From JAFCCL01 sp041645325 (GTDB lineage Archaea > Iainarchaeota > Iainarchaeia > Iainarchaeales > GCA-2688035), in the NCBI GenBank assembly GCA_041645325.1, contig JBAZQI010000008.1, forward strand, positions 1 to 39,821: a stretch of DNA of 39,821 nt, given 5' to 3'. Both the position numbers and the translations under genes were made by a program. Numbering within the stretch: position 1 is the stretch's first letter; the number at the start of each line of letters is the position of its first letter. Below, piece by piece: positions 13,342-20,777 of the stretch. The notes under the pieces are model-generated. The model did not search any database. It saw only the letters and a list, made by a program, of their open reading frames with translations, and had not been told where the DNA came from.

Positions 13342-14934
13342 TCATTTCTCTTGTTCTTTCATGAATGATGCATATGTTTTCATATAAAGCGCGTCTTTGA
13401 GCGCGTTTTTGTCCCTTTTGTAGTATTCATTTTTTAGTTTTCTTCCTGTTCGTTTTTCCCATTGTTTTATTGACATGCCGAATTCTTTTTGGATTTTGTC
13501 CCTGTAAAGTTCCGGTATGACGTTGAATGCACAAAAGGGAACAATGGGCTGTTCCTTGCTTGGCGTAGCGTAGTGGATTGCACAGTTTTGCACTCTTTGT
13601 ATGTCGTAATTGTAGAGGTCCATGAAGTGCATCATTCCTATGAAAAGGCTTTTGTGGTGGAAGGCTGCGAGCGCCTTGTAGTCGTGCCTTACAAGCACGT
13701 CAAACAAAACCTTTGTAAAATTCAGGTCTTTGGGGGTTTTGCTTGTGTCAATGAGCGATTTGAATTTGAACAGGCTTTTTGCGCCAACAATGTATTTGCT
13801 TGTCCCGTTTTTCATTTCCTGGCCCTGCTCGTTGAGGAATTCCACAAAGCCTTCGACGTTGAGGAAGCGCGTGATTGGCATTATTTTGTCGCCGTCCTTG
13901 AAGACATAGGTTGCCATTCCGCAGGCAAAGTGGGCTGAGAGCTCGTATTGGGGCCTGTTTCGCAGGTGCTCCACGAACTGCGCTATTGGCACTGCTGTCG
14001 GCACGGGGAAAAAGTCTTCGCTTGTTATTTCCGCGTTGGTTTGTTCTTCTATTTTTGCTATCACATCGGGAATTGTGATGCGGTATTTTGCCCTTTGCTT
14101 TTTCGGCATTTGGCCCACGAGAGAAACCGGCTGGTAATTTATGCCCCTGACTGTGTCAATGTTGTCAAAGCCAAACCGGAGAATGTCGCCTATTTCGTGG
14201 TCGTTCACGCCGTTTATTATTGTCGGCACGAGAACAATGCCAACTCCAGCCTCACGGCAGTTATCAAGTACTCTTGGGATTTCCCAGTGGTTTTTTGGGT
14301 TTGTTTTTTCTGTTACGCCGTCAAAGCTCAGGTAAAGCGTGTTTACGCCTGCGTGCCTTACGCGTGCGGCAAGCTTTGAGTCCAGTGCAAGGTTTATGCC
14401 GTTTGTATTAAGCTGTATGTGGTCAAAGCCAAGTTCCTTTATGTCGCCGATTATGTCCAGCAGGTCTTCCCTCAAAGTAGGCTCTCCGCCTGTAAGCTGC
14501 ACTGCATTGCCGGGAACCGGCTTTTCGTCCCTTATTTTTTGGAGCATTTCTTTTATCTGCTGCCTTGTGGGCTCGTATATGTAGCCTGATTTTTCCGCAA
14601 AGAAGAAGCAGTACCAGCAGTTGAGGTCGCATTTGTTTGTGAGCACTATGTTTGTGAGCGAGCTGTTTGTTTTGTGCAATGCGCACAATCCGCAGGTTTT
14701 TGGGCAGGTTACCGGGCCTTGAATGTTTGGGTTTTCAACGCCCCTGCCTTTTGCCGCGAATTGCTCCGCCCTTTTGTACATTTTGTAGCTGCCCCAATAG
14801 AGTTCTTTGACGTAGCCGTGCTTTGGGCATTTTTTTTCTATGAAAACCTTGGCGTTTTCGGCAAATATTGTTGCCGGCAGCACTTCAAGGCATTCCGGGC
14901 AAAGGCTCGTGGTTTTTCTTATTTCTTCCTTCAT
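13342..14934 (-). CDS. Radical SAM protein of the tetraether lipid synthase (Tes/MJ0619) type
   Basis: A 530-residue radical SAM enzyme. The SAM cluster motif is C102-x3-C106-x2-C109 (CDLNCWYC), followed by the GGEPTLR loop. Around it are extra Cys clusters typical of this family: CPEC (12-15), CPKHG (36-40) and CPKTCGLC (77-84), then a C-terminal domain of about 200 residues. The arrangement resembles M. jannaschii MJ0619 and the enzymes shown to join archaeal lipid tails into tetraethers. Close relatives with other substrates exist, so the tetraether role is an inference. Its stop region overlaps the upstream open frame of endonuclease 2 by four bases, which is probably chance. A TATA-like TATTAAAAATA lies near 14986-14996. 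Confidence 0.78.
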   Translation of the reverse strand: MKEEIRKTTSLCPECLEVLPATIFAENAKVFIEKKCPKHGYVKELYWGSYKMYKRAEQFAAKGRGVENPNIQGPVTCPKTCGLCALHKTNSSLTNIVLTNKCDLNCWYCFFFAEKSGYIYEPTRQQIKEMLQKIRDEKPVPGNAVQLTGGEPTLREDLLDIIGDIKELGFDHIQLNTNGINLALDSKLAARVRHAGVNTLYLSFDGVTEKTNPKNHWEIPRVLDNCREAGVGIVLVPTIINGVNDHEIGDILRFGFDNIDTVRGINYQPVSLVGQMPKKQRAKYRITIPDVIAKIEEQTNAEITSEDFFPVPTAVPIAQFVEHLRNRPQYELSAHFACGMATYVFKDGDKIMPITRFLNVEGFVEFLNEQGQEMKNGTSKYIVGAKSLFKFKSLIDTSKTPKDLNFTKVLFDVLVRHDYKALAAFHHKSLFIGMMHFMDLYNYDIQRVQNCAIHYATPSKEQPIVPFCAFNVIPELYRDKIQKEFGMSIKQWEKRTGRKLKNEYYKRDKNALKDALYMKTYASFMKEQEK

Positions 14935-15002
14935 TGAAAATCATCCCAAGAGAAAGTCCCCAAAAACAAGGGTATAATGGAATATTTTTAATAGCGTTTT
15001 GG

Positions 15003-15046
15003 CTTTAAAGCTTTGCAAAAGCCTTTTGGAAAAAGGCTTGCGAAAA
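15003..15046. repeat. Type B palindromic repeat
   Basis: AAAAGCCTTTTGGAAAAAGG followed by CTTGCGAAAA; it runs directly into the 12-base tandem array. Confidence 0.65.
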
Positions 15047-15099
15047 CGTTGGCGAAAACGTTGGCGAAAACGTTGGCGAAAACGTTGGCGAAAACGTTG
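15040..15099. repeat. Five perfect tandem copies of a 12-base unit
   Basis: GCGAAAACGTTG repeats without error five times, then breaks into GCGAAAAAAGG. The unit contains the palindrome AACGTT. There are no spacers, so it is not a CRISPR. The first unit overlaps the tail (GCGAAAA) of a type B repeat, which suggests expansion from that tail. Confidence 0.9.
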
Positions 15100-15150
15100 G
15101 CGAAAAAAGGGGCAAGTTTCTTATCCCAAGGCTTTTCTTGCCTAAGGCAT

Positions 15151-15222
15151 TTTTCCCAAGGCTTTTTCTGAACCTATAAGGTTCAGAAACCGTAAGAGAT
15201 GCTAAAGCATCTCTAAGGTTTT
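15151..15222 (-). repeat. 72-base composite repeat, copy 1
   Basis: On the minus strand it contains hairpin AGAGATGCT/AGCATCTCT, hairpin TTCTGAACC/GGTTCAGAA, then AAGCCTTGGGAAAA. It matches 30764-30835 (plus strand) at 71 of 72 positions by eye. The 14935-15330 stretch has no gene: it holds this copy, the tandem array, and more AAGCC/GGCTT palindromes to about 15296. Confidence 0.9.
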
Positions 15223-15330
15223 GCCCAAGCAAAAAAGGCTTCTTTCTTTCCCAAGGCTTTCTTTCTTTAGAAAGAAAGGCTTGAAAGAAAGGCTTAGGGT
15301 TAAAAACCTGTTTGGGCTATTTTTTAAAAG

Positions 15331-15780
15331 GTGAGAATTGTGGAAGAGGGCATTCAGCTTGTTGCGAATTACGGGGAATGGAAAGCCATTAAGAAGCTTA
15401 AGATTGAGCCTGCCACGGATTCAAGGATGATAATGGAATTTTTGGCTTCTTTGGAAACCGGAATTGACCGCAGGATAGAGGAAAATTTGCGCAAGCTTGT
15501 TGATTTGGCAAGGGTTGATGCCGCAATAAAGGAGCTTGGACTTGGAAAAGGCGGGGAAAATGTTGCCACTGCCATTGCCGAGGTTGCAGGCAGGAAAGTG
15601 AATTCTGTGATAACTGAGGTTTGCACAAAGCCCGAATTGCAGAAAAACGAGCAAAGGGAGCTCATTGGATTCTGCAAGGTTTATGCCCTGAGAAAGGCCT
15701 TGAATGAAACATGCTTGCCCGTTGACTACAGTTCTGTTGAAATTCCGGGCATGAAAAGGCTGATGAAGAAAAAGGTTTAA
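15331..15780 (+). CDS. DUF2666-like archaeal protein
   Basis: A 149-residue, mostly alpha-helical soluble protein. The opening (IQLVANYGEWKAIKKLKI...) resembles archaeal DUF2666 proteins as I remember them; this is a weak recognition. Starts are GTG at 15331 or, three codons on, GTG at 15340. A TATA-like TTTTTTAAAAGG lies at 15320-15331, unusually close, so the later GTG or an internal start cannot be excluded. It has no membrane segment or signal peptide. The PAP2 gene starts 26 bases downstream and may share the transcript. Function unknown. Confidence 0.6.
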   Translation: MRIVEEGIQLVANYGEWKAIKKLKIEPATDSRMIMEFLASLETGIDRRIEENLRKLVDLARVDAAIKELGLGKGGENVATAIAEVAGRKVNSVITEVCTKPELQKNEQRELIGFCKVYALRKALNETCLPVDYSSVEIPGMKRLMKKKV

Positions 15781-15806
15781 ATAGAAAAAGCCTGTTTGTT
15801 CTTGCA

Positions 15807-16727
15807 ATGCAACCCTTTTTTTTGCCGATAGAGCAGGCTGATTATGCAATACTGCATGCGGTCCAGGCAGGCGCAAGCCCGCTGCTTACAATAATGATGC
15901 TTGCAATAACCTTTTTGGGAAACCCTGTTTTCTGGGTTGGCGTTGCCGCTTTGCTGTACTGGAGGGGCCAGGAAAACAAGGGCTTTTTCATGATGAACCT
16001 CATTGTTTTCGTTTCGGCTGCAGCCGGCGTGCTGAAGTTTGCTTTTGCAAGGCCAAGGCCTTCCCCTGAAGAATTCAAGGTAATGGCAAGCGATGGCTAT
16101 GGCTTGGATAGCTTTCCAAGCGGGCACGCGACAATGATTGCCGCGGCCTTTGCATACTGTTATAGCAGGATTGAAAGGCACTGGAAAATACTTTTCGGGA
16201 TTGCGGTTCTGCTTGTCGCATACAGCAGATTGTACCTTGGAATGCACTATCCAACCGACGTGCTGGCAGGCATTGTTGCAGGCCTTGTCATTGGAAAGCT
16301 AAACCTCGTGGCAAGAAACAAATTGTTCCACAAGAACTTCAAGCCAAGCAAGCTTGAAGACGAGCTTGCCCTCATAGTGCTTGTCTTTGCGGCAATTGCC
16401 GCAGTGTTTTTCCTCAGGTCAATTCCAATGGCAGGCCTTTTCATCGGCTTTTATGCGGGCTTTTTCCTGTTCAAGGAAATGGGCCTCAGGCAAAGCATTC
16501 TTTTGAGAAAATTCCTTGCATTGAAATATATCATAGGCTTTGTGCCATTGCTCGCGTTTGCGGCAATAGGCGAAGGCATTGTGGAAACAGGCCTTGTTTT
16601 GACCGCAACCCAGGCATTCATAATGTATGTCTTAGGCGGCTTCTGGATAAGCTGGCTCTGGCCTGCAATATTCGAAAAAGCCTTTTTTGCTTCCGCAAAA
16701 AAGCCTTGGGAAAACCAAAATCGCTGA
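15807..16727 (+). CDS. PAP2-family membrane phosphatase with repeat-derived C-terminus
   Basis: A 306-residue multi-pass membrane protein. The PAP2 signature is complete: K77-x6-R84-P85, P104-S-G-H107, and S140-R141-x5-H147-x3-D151, which together form the vanadium-haloperoxidase-type phosphatase site. Likely substrates are lipid phosphates or diphosphates such as polyprenyl diphosphate or archaetidyl phosphates. Four more hydrophobic segments follow the catalytic domain (about 180-290). The last roughly 17 residues (from about 289) are encoded by a type A palindromic repeat (16677-16714), so the repeat seems to have replaced or extended the original C-terminus. Confidence 0.88.
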   Translation: MQPFFLPIEQADYAILHAVQAGASPLLTIMMLAITFLGNPVFWVGVAALLYWRGQENKGFFMMNLIVFVSAAAGVLKFAFARPRPSPEEFKVMASDGYGLDSFPSGHATMIAAAFAYCYSRIERHWKILFGIAVLLVAYSRLYLGMHYPTDVLAGIVAGLVIGKLNLVARNKLFHKNFKPSKLEDELALIVLVFAAIAAVFFLRSIPMAGLFIGFYAGFFLFKEMGLRQSILLRKFLALKYIIGFVPLLAFAAIGEGIVETGLVLTATQAFIMYVLGGFWISWLWPAIFEKAFFASAKKPWENQNR

Positions 16728-16773
16728 TGCAATTTTAAGCCTTTTTTTCCGAGGAAAAAAGCCTTGGGAAAAA
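16677..16773 (+). repeat. Two type A palindromic repeats, the first inside the PAP2 gene
   Basis: Copy 1 (about 16677-16714): AAGCC, T6GC, loop, GCA6, GCCTTGGGAAAA, read in frame as the PAP2 C-terminus. Copy 2 (about 16737-16773): AAGCC, T7CC, loop, GGA6, GCCTTGGGAAAA. A CAATTG-containing hairpin follows at 16775-16793. Confidence 0.8.
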
Positions 16774-16859
16774 TTCAATTGCAAAGCAATTGAAAAAGCG
16801 TTCAAAAGCTGGAAGCAATAATTTATATAAAGTCTTGGATAAAATAGTTCTTAAGAAAA

Positions 16860-17068
16860 CCCGCCTTAGCTCAGTAGCTAGAGCGTCCGGCTGTAGACGA
16901 GCCTTTTCTTGGAAAGAAAAGCCCGAAGGGCAGGGGAAAAGGCTATTGGTTACCGGCTTTCAAAAAGCCGGCGTGCCAAATGCCAATCGCAGGTTCAAGA
17001 GGATTGTTGGATTTGCGGCTGGCGTGACGGCCACCGGAAGGTCCCTGGTGCAAATCCTGGAGGCGGGA
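16860..17068 (+). tRNA. tRNA-Tyr (GTA) with a 136-base intron
   Basis: Acceptor CCCGCCT (16860-16866) pairs perfectly with AGGCGGG (17061-17067), giving the archaeal C1-G72; discriminator A17068. D-stem 16869-16872 with 16881-16884; anticodon stem 16886-16890 with 17034-17038; anticodon GTA at 16893-16895; intron placed at 16897-17032. The T-stem CCTGG/CCTGG has a central T-T mismatch, and the T-loop is TGCAAAT. A strong TATA box (TTTATATAAAG) lies at 16822-16832. The tail from 17050 to 17070 is repeated exactly at 17631-17651. Confidence 0.9.
16897..17032 (+). repeat. tRNA-Tyr intron containing a type B repeat
   Basis: A type B-like module, GAGCCTTTTCTT, short loop, AAGAAAAGCCCGAAGG, opens the intron (about 16900-16930). 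The remainder (to 17032) contains small GCCGGC-rich hairpins. No gene is encoded here. Confidence 0.65.
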
Positions 17069-17070
17069 AT
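17050..17070 (+). repeat. Attachment-site-like 21-base repeat, copy 1 (tRNA-Tyr tail)
   Basis: T-loop to two bases past the discriminator of tRNA-Tyr. An exact 21-base direct copy lies 581 bases downstream and a degenerate third copy at 18446-18465. The copies bracket two gene cassettes. Confidence 0.85.
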
Positions 17071-17097
17071 TAAACTTTTGGCGCATAAAGCAATATG

Positions 17098-17123
17098 TTT
17101 AAATTCTGTAGTTTACAGAATTT
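17098..17123 (+). promoter_or_regulatory. TATA box and perfect palindromic operator of the Doc/Fic cassette
   Basis: GTTTAAAT (17097-17104) is a TATA box about 27 bases before the ATG at 17128. AAATTCTGTA (17101-17110) and TACAGAATTT (17114-17123) are a perfect 10-bp inverted repeat with a 3-base spacer, overlapping the TATA box and transcription start. Binding there would block transcription, as in autoregulated toxin-antitoxin operons. Confidence 0.65.
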
Positions 17124-17127
17124 ATGC

Positions 17128-17490
17128 ATGGCGAGAATTTACGCGAAAACGCTTTCAAAGGAAGTTATTGTTAACATCAACAGGCAGTTCACAGACGGCT
17201 CAATAAGAAGCGAGGGCGAAATTGACCATATCGTATTCAAAGTGGCAAACATAAGGGGCATTGATAGAAAAGCCGCTACCCTGCTGATGGAGATTGCACG
17301 AAGGCACGCTTTTGTGGACGGCAACAAAAGGACGGCCTTTGAATCAATGCTTGCTTTTCTTGAACTCAATGGAAAAAAACTGGAAGTGGGACCAACATCA
17401 AGGTTTAATGTTGTTGTATGGGTGGTAAAGCCAAAGATCAATATTGAAGAGATAGTAACTTGGATAGCAAATCACACAAGGGGCGATTGA
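17128..17490 (+). CDS. Doc/Fic-domain toxin-like protein
   Basis: A 120-residue single-domain Fic-fold protein of Doc size. The active-site motif H60-x-F-x-D-GNKR (RRHAFVDGNKR) is intact, so it could transfer a phosphate or nucleotide to a target; Doc phosphorylates elongation factor Tu. I chose the ATG at 17128 over upstream codons because of the TATA box spacing. No inhibitory (S/T)xxxE(G/N) helix is obvious in it. A 42-residue ORF starts directly after its stop and may be the partner. The pair lies between two exact copies of the tRNA-Tyr tail. Confidence 0.85.
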   Translation: MARIYAKTLSKEVIVNINRQFTDGSIRSEGEIDHIVFKVANIRGIDRKAATLLMEIARRHAFVDGNKRTAFESMLAFLELNGKKLEVGPTSRFNVVVWVVKPKINIEEIVTWIANHTRGD

Positions 17491-17619
17491 ATGAAAGAAA
17501 TGAAGATAAAAGGGAAAAGAGAGCCGATAACCATGGCAGAATGGAAGGATGTAAAGGGCATTGTAAAAGCCCACCTGAAAGAATACAAGGATTTCTATGC
17601 AGAGCTGGCGGAACTGTAA
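17491..17619 (+). CDS. 42-residue small protein, candidate antitoxin partner
   Basis: The ATG follows the Doc stop codon with no gap. The product is highly charged, with an Ala/Glu/Lys-rich helix in its second half (VKGIVKAHLKEYKDFYAELA). I do not recognise a family. Typical Phd antitoxins lie upstream of doc; here the only possible partner is downstream. It ends 11 bases before the second tRNA-Tyr tail copy. An antitoxin role is inference from position. Confidence 0.5.
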   Translation: MKEMKIKGKREPITMAEWKDVKGIVKAHLKEYKDFYAELAEL

Positions 17620-17630
17620 TCCAAAACCTG

Positions 17631-17651
17631 GCAAATCCTGGAGGCGGGAAT
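17631..17651 (+). repeat. Attachment-site-like 21-base repeat, copy 2
   Basis: Exact copy of 17050-17070. Similarity extends a few bases upstream into the 5' T-stem strand (CCTGG at 17627-17631) with a two-base deletion. No tRNA body is attached. Confidence 0.85.
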
Positions 17652-17715
17652 CCGTTTCTTTTTATATTCTAAATGCATAGGGATACCATAGAACCAACGT
17701 GGGAAAGTGAACTGA

Positions 17716-18444
17716 ATGCCGTTTACAAAGGTTCAGCAACAGTACGTTAAGACGCAGTTGAGGAGGCACAGGAGAAGCAGCGGAACAAGAAGAATAGTGC
17801 TGGATGGAGGCAAAAGGCAGGCAATAAGTTTCTACATTGAGAGCGGCGTTTTCGGCTCTGATATAATGAGCCCGGCGATTTACCTTGCAAGATTCCTCTT
17901 TGAAAACATAAGCCTTTTTCGCGGAAAGGAAGTTTTGGATCTTGGCTGTGGCCCAGGAACACATGGACTGTTGATGGCAAAATACGGTGCAAAAACAGTT
18001 GTGCTGTCTGACATCAGCAGAAAAGCAGTCAATAATGCAAAAATAAATATTAAAAATCACAAAGTAAAAAATGCGGAAGTGTTCTGCGGTGACCTTTTTG
18101 CTTCACTTGAAGGAAAAAAGTTTGATGTTATCGTTTTTAACCATCCTTTTTTTTCCGGAGAGGCGAAAGGAAAAGAAAAGGTGCTAAAGAGAACAATGCT
18201 TGGCGGAACAAAACTAATCCGAAGATTTTTTGAAGACGCAAAAAAATATTTGAATGATGACGGTACAATAGTAATGCCTTACTTTCATTTTGCCGGCCCT
18301 GAAAATGATCCAGCCAGCCATGCAGAAAAATACGGCTTTAGAATCAGCAAACTGCATAAAATTGAGTTAAAACAGGGGCTGCAAAAAGGGGCATTTACAA
18401 TATATGAAATCAAGGCATTAAACCAGCGGGATTTGCAACTGTAG
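17716..18444 (+). CDS. Class I SAM-dependent methyltransferase, cassette cargo
   Basis: A 242-residue methyltransferase. The SAM-binding motif is VLDLGCGPG (73-81), the acidic residue ending strand 2 is D99, and motif IV reads NHPFF (142-146) in place of the NPPY of N5-glutamine and N6-adenine methyltransferases. The first 50 residues are basic and may bind nucleic acid. It most resembles small HemK/RsmC-like enzymes; the substrate is unknown. Its codons are more AT-rich (AAA, ATA) than those of neighbours, suggesting transfer. A TATA-like TTTTTATATTC lies at 17658-17668. It is the only gene between tRNA-tail copies 2 and 3. Confidence 0.8.
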   Translation: MPFTKVQQQYVKTQLRRHRRSSGTRRIVLDGGKRQAISFYIESGVFGSDIMSPAIYLARFLFENISLFRGKEVLDLGCGPGTHGLLMAKYGAKTVVLSDISRKAVNNAKINIKNHKVKNAEVFCGDLFASLEGKKFDVIVFNHPFFSGEAKGKEKVLKRTMLGGTKLIRRFFEDAKKYLNDDGTIVMPYFHFAGPENDPASHAEKYGFRISKLHKIELKQGLQKGAFTIYEIKALNQRDLQL

Positions 18445-18445
18445 A

Positions 18446-18465
18446 GCATTGCTGGAGGCAGGAAT
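18446..18465 (+). repeat. Attachment-site-like repeat, copy 3 (degenerate)
   Basis: CTGGAGGCAGGAAT (18452-18465) matches 13 of 14 bases of the tRNA-Tyr tail, and GCATT upstream fits GCAAATC with changes. It closes the methyltransferase cassette two bases after its stop codon. Confidence 0.6.
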
Positions 18466-18470
18466 TCCTT

Positions 18471-19751
18471 TTATCTGCCTGCCTGTGTGCCTGCCAGGTC
18501 TATTATTTTGGCCGGCGCAAATTTTTTGGCCGGCTCTTCCTGCTTTGGCTTTTTTCCAGCCGCTTTTTTTCTTTGGTTGTATTCAAAGTAGAATACCATG
18601 ATTGTGGCGAAGACGTTGGTCAGTACCACCACGAGCAGCACGATGTTGGTGAAATCAAGGTTAAGCCCGAAGGCTAATGGCAGGGAGGCAAGCACTGCTG
18701 TTGCAAGGCCCCTTGGCAGCATTGCCATGATTATCGGCTTGGATTCTTTCAGTGATTTGTCAAATTTCATCAATAGCTTGACCGAAAGGAATCTTGCAAT
18801 TATTATTGCGAAGAAGATGGCGAAAGCAACCGTGATGAGCTGGCTGCCGAATGCCGTTAAATCGAACACCAGGCCCATGTAAACGAAAAACATGGCCCTG
18901 ACGAAAAAGCTCACTTCTGTTTGCATTGTTTCTATTGAATAGTCTATTTTGAATTGGCTGTTTATGTTAAGGAGGGTTGTGATTGTGTTGTAGTTTGCAA
19001 GGGCAAGGCCGAATACGAGGATTGCGGTGATGCCGTTTCCTCCAAGCACTTCTGCGCCGACATACAGGAGGAAGGCGCTTGCAATCGTCAAAAGGTAGTG
19101 GTAAGGCTTGTCCTTGAGGTAACTCATTACCTTTGCCCAGATGAAAGCCGCAAGGAAACCTAGGACTATTGCAATGCTGAAGGCGCTTGCGATTTTCTGC
19201 AGCGGGTCGATTACGTCAAAGGTTTTTAGGGATATCAGCTGCACAAGGGCAATGGCTGCGATTATGGTGATGCTGTCGTTGATTGTTGACTCAAGTTCGA
19301 GGAAGGTTTTTGCTTCGTTTGAAACATTTAGCCTGTTTACCAGGGGCACGATTATTTCAAAGCTTGTTCCTGCCACAATGAATCCCAAAAGCAGGCCTTG
19401 CAGCAGGGGAAATCCCAGAAAGAAGGTAAAAATCATGGAAAAAACAGCTGTGAGTGTGCAAACAATCACCGTGAAGGCGGTGGCGTTCGGCAGTTCTTTT
19501 ATCACCGAATAAAAATCCAGTTTTAAGCCGCCCTCAAAAACGATTATTATCAGGGCAATTGTCCCAATCAACGGCGCGAAGGCAAGCAGTGAAGAAGAGT
19601 CAATGTAGCCAAAAACTGGGCCAATGAGCATTCCAAGGAATATCAAAAACAGCACATCAGGAATTTTTGTCCTCTGAAAGAAAAGCGAGGCCAAAAAGCC
19701 TGCAAATATTGTTATGCCGATTAGGGCGATAATGAAAATTGCGTCTGGCAT
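18471..19751 (-). CDS. Cation/proton antiporter, CPA1/NhaP type
   Basis: A 426-residue membrane protein with about 12 hydrophobic segments. The N158-D159 pair in LESTINDS is the ion-binding motif of electroneutral CPA1 (NhaP-like) Na+/H+ antiporters. The unwound-helix motif reads GTSFEI at 128-133, where TDPV is common, so substrate details may differ. A short Lys-rich, Pro-containing cytoplasmic tail follows (about 390-426). The gene stands alone and points toward the third tRNA-tail copy. Sodium or potassium export to balance the proton economy of the nearby hydrogenase is plausible. Confidence 0.86.
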   Translation of the reverse strand: MPDAIFIIALIGITIFAGFLASLFFQRTKIPDVLFLIFLGMLIGPVFGYIDSSSLLAFAPLIGTIALIIIVFEGGLKLDFYSVIKELPNATAFTVIVCTLTAVFSMIFTFFLGFPLLQGLLLGFIVAGTSFEIIVPLVNRLNVSNEAKTFLELESTINDSITIIAAIALVQLISLKTFDVIDPLQKIASAFSIAIVLGFLAAFIWAKVMSYLKDKPYHYLLTIASAFLLYVGAEVLGGNGITAILVFGLALANYNTITTLLNINSQFKIDYSIETMQTEVSFFVRAMFFVYMGLVFDLTAFGSQLITVAFAIFFAIIIARFLSVKLLMKFDKSLKESKPIIMAMLPRGLATAVLASLPLAFGLNLDFTNIVLLVVVLTNVFATIMVFYFEYNQRKKAAGKKPKQEEPAKKFAPAKIIDLAGTQAGR

Positions 19752-19841
19752 TCAAGCACCGTTCTTTTAGGTTAAGGGTTTGGGGGGTTAAATAGTTTTC
19801 GCTTTTCGGCGGAAACGGAAAAATGGCCGGCTGGAATTTTT

Positions 19842-20711
19842 TCAAACCAGGAATGCAAGCGTGATGCTTGCGAGCAGTGCAATTAATGCGCCAAGGTATT
19901 GGTGGGGCTTTATTTTTTCCTTGTTTACGAATACGCCTAACAACAGGGCTATTGCAGGGTAGCTTTCGGTTATTCCTATTGTGATTGCAAGCTCTTTTTC
20001 AAGCACGGCTATTGCAAACAGGAGCCAGGCAAGCGTGTCAAATATGCCCATGCCCAGAATGTCGAATTTGAATTTTTTTGCATTTTTCACAAATTTTGGG
20101 AAGCCTTCCCTTTTCCATATCAGGATTAGGCAGATTATGGTGAAGGCAACGCATGGCACCCATACTGCCATTACCGGCGAGACTATTCTTGAGCCTGCGG
20201 CCATGAAGAAGTTCAGGAATGCCATTGCAACTGCGCCTATGACGGCGAGGAACACGCCTTTTTCAAAGCGCTTGAGGTAATGCCGTTTGGAAAGGGCGGT
20301 AAGCGAAATCAATGCGATTCCCGCAAGGATTAGGAGTATTGCCGCAATCTGCGGGGTTGAAAGCATTTCGCCGAAAAAGTACATTCCAAGGATTACTGTC
20401 ACTGGCAGCTCTATTTCAAAGATGACTTCTATTACGGAAAGCTTTCCTTCCTTGAGCGCCTGGAAGTTTAGCAATGCGGCGACAAGCGTGACTATGCCTA
20501 TGAAAGAGAGAAATATGAGGTTTGGAATGGAAAAAAGCAGGGGCAATTCAAGGAACACGAATGGCAGGAGCAGCACTGCGCCGATTATGCCTATGAAGGC
20601 AAGGGACTCAATGTCACCCGATTCCCTTGTTGAGCGCTGAATGAAGAAGTCGCCAAAGCCCCAGCAGAGCATTGCGCCAAATGCCGCAAGAACGCTTAGC
20701 TCAAGAATCAT
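19842..20711 (-). CDS. EamA-family (DMT superfamily) transporter
   Basis: A 289-residue protein with ten predicted membrane helices arranged as two EamA repeats (about 5-135 and 150-288). The first opens with CWGFGDFFIQRS, and the second contains the TLAWLLFAIAV and SYPAIALLLG segments typical of drug/metabolite transporters. Such proteins usually export or import amino acids, nucleotides or other small metabolites; the substrate cannot be read here. It lies 90 bases upstream of the antiporter start, same strand, with an AT-rich promoter-like gap, so separate transcription is likely. Confidence 0.87.
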   Translation of the reverse strand: MILELSVLAAFGAMLCWGFGDFFIQRSTRESGDIESLAFIGIIGAVLLLPFVFLELPLLFSIPNLIFLSFIGIVTLVAALLNFQALKEGKLSVIEVIFEIELPVTVILGMYFFGEMLSTPQIAAILLILAGIALISLTALSKRHYLKRFEKGVFLAVIGAVAMAFLNFFMAAGSRIVSPVMAVWVPCVAFTIICLILIWKREGFPKFVKNAKKFKFDILGMGIFDTLAWLLFAIAVLEKELAITIGITESYPAIALLLGVFVNKEKIKPHQYLGALIALLASITLAFLV

Positions 20712-20777
20712 ATGTTTTCACAATACAAGGGGAAGTGGAAAATAAAAGCCTGCCTTAAAAAAAACAAGGATGGTTGT

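Noticed and set aside
15040..15099. Possible CRISPR array
   Set aside because: Units are contiguous 12-mers without spacers and no cas gene is nearby.
15005..15232. 75-codon minus-strand frame with FSPT repeats
   Set aside because: Simply the translated 12-base tandem array and palindromic repeats.
16790..17206. 138-codon frame across tRNA-Tyr and its intron
   Set aside because: Runs through a convincing tRNA; no coding signal, and no intron-encoded endonuclease motif.
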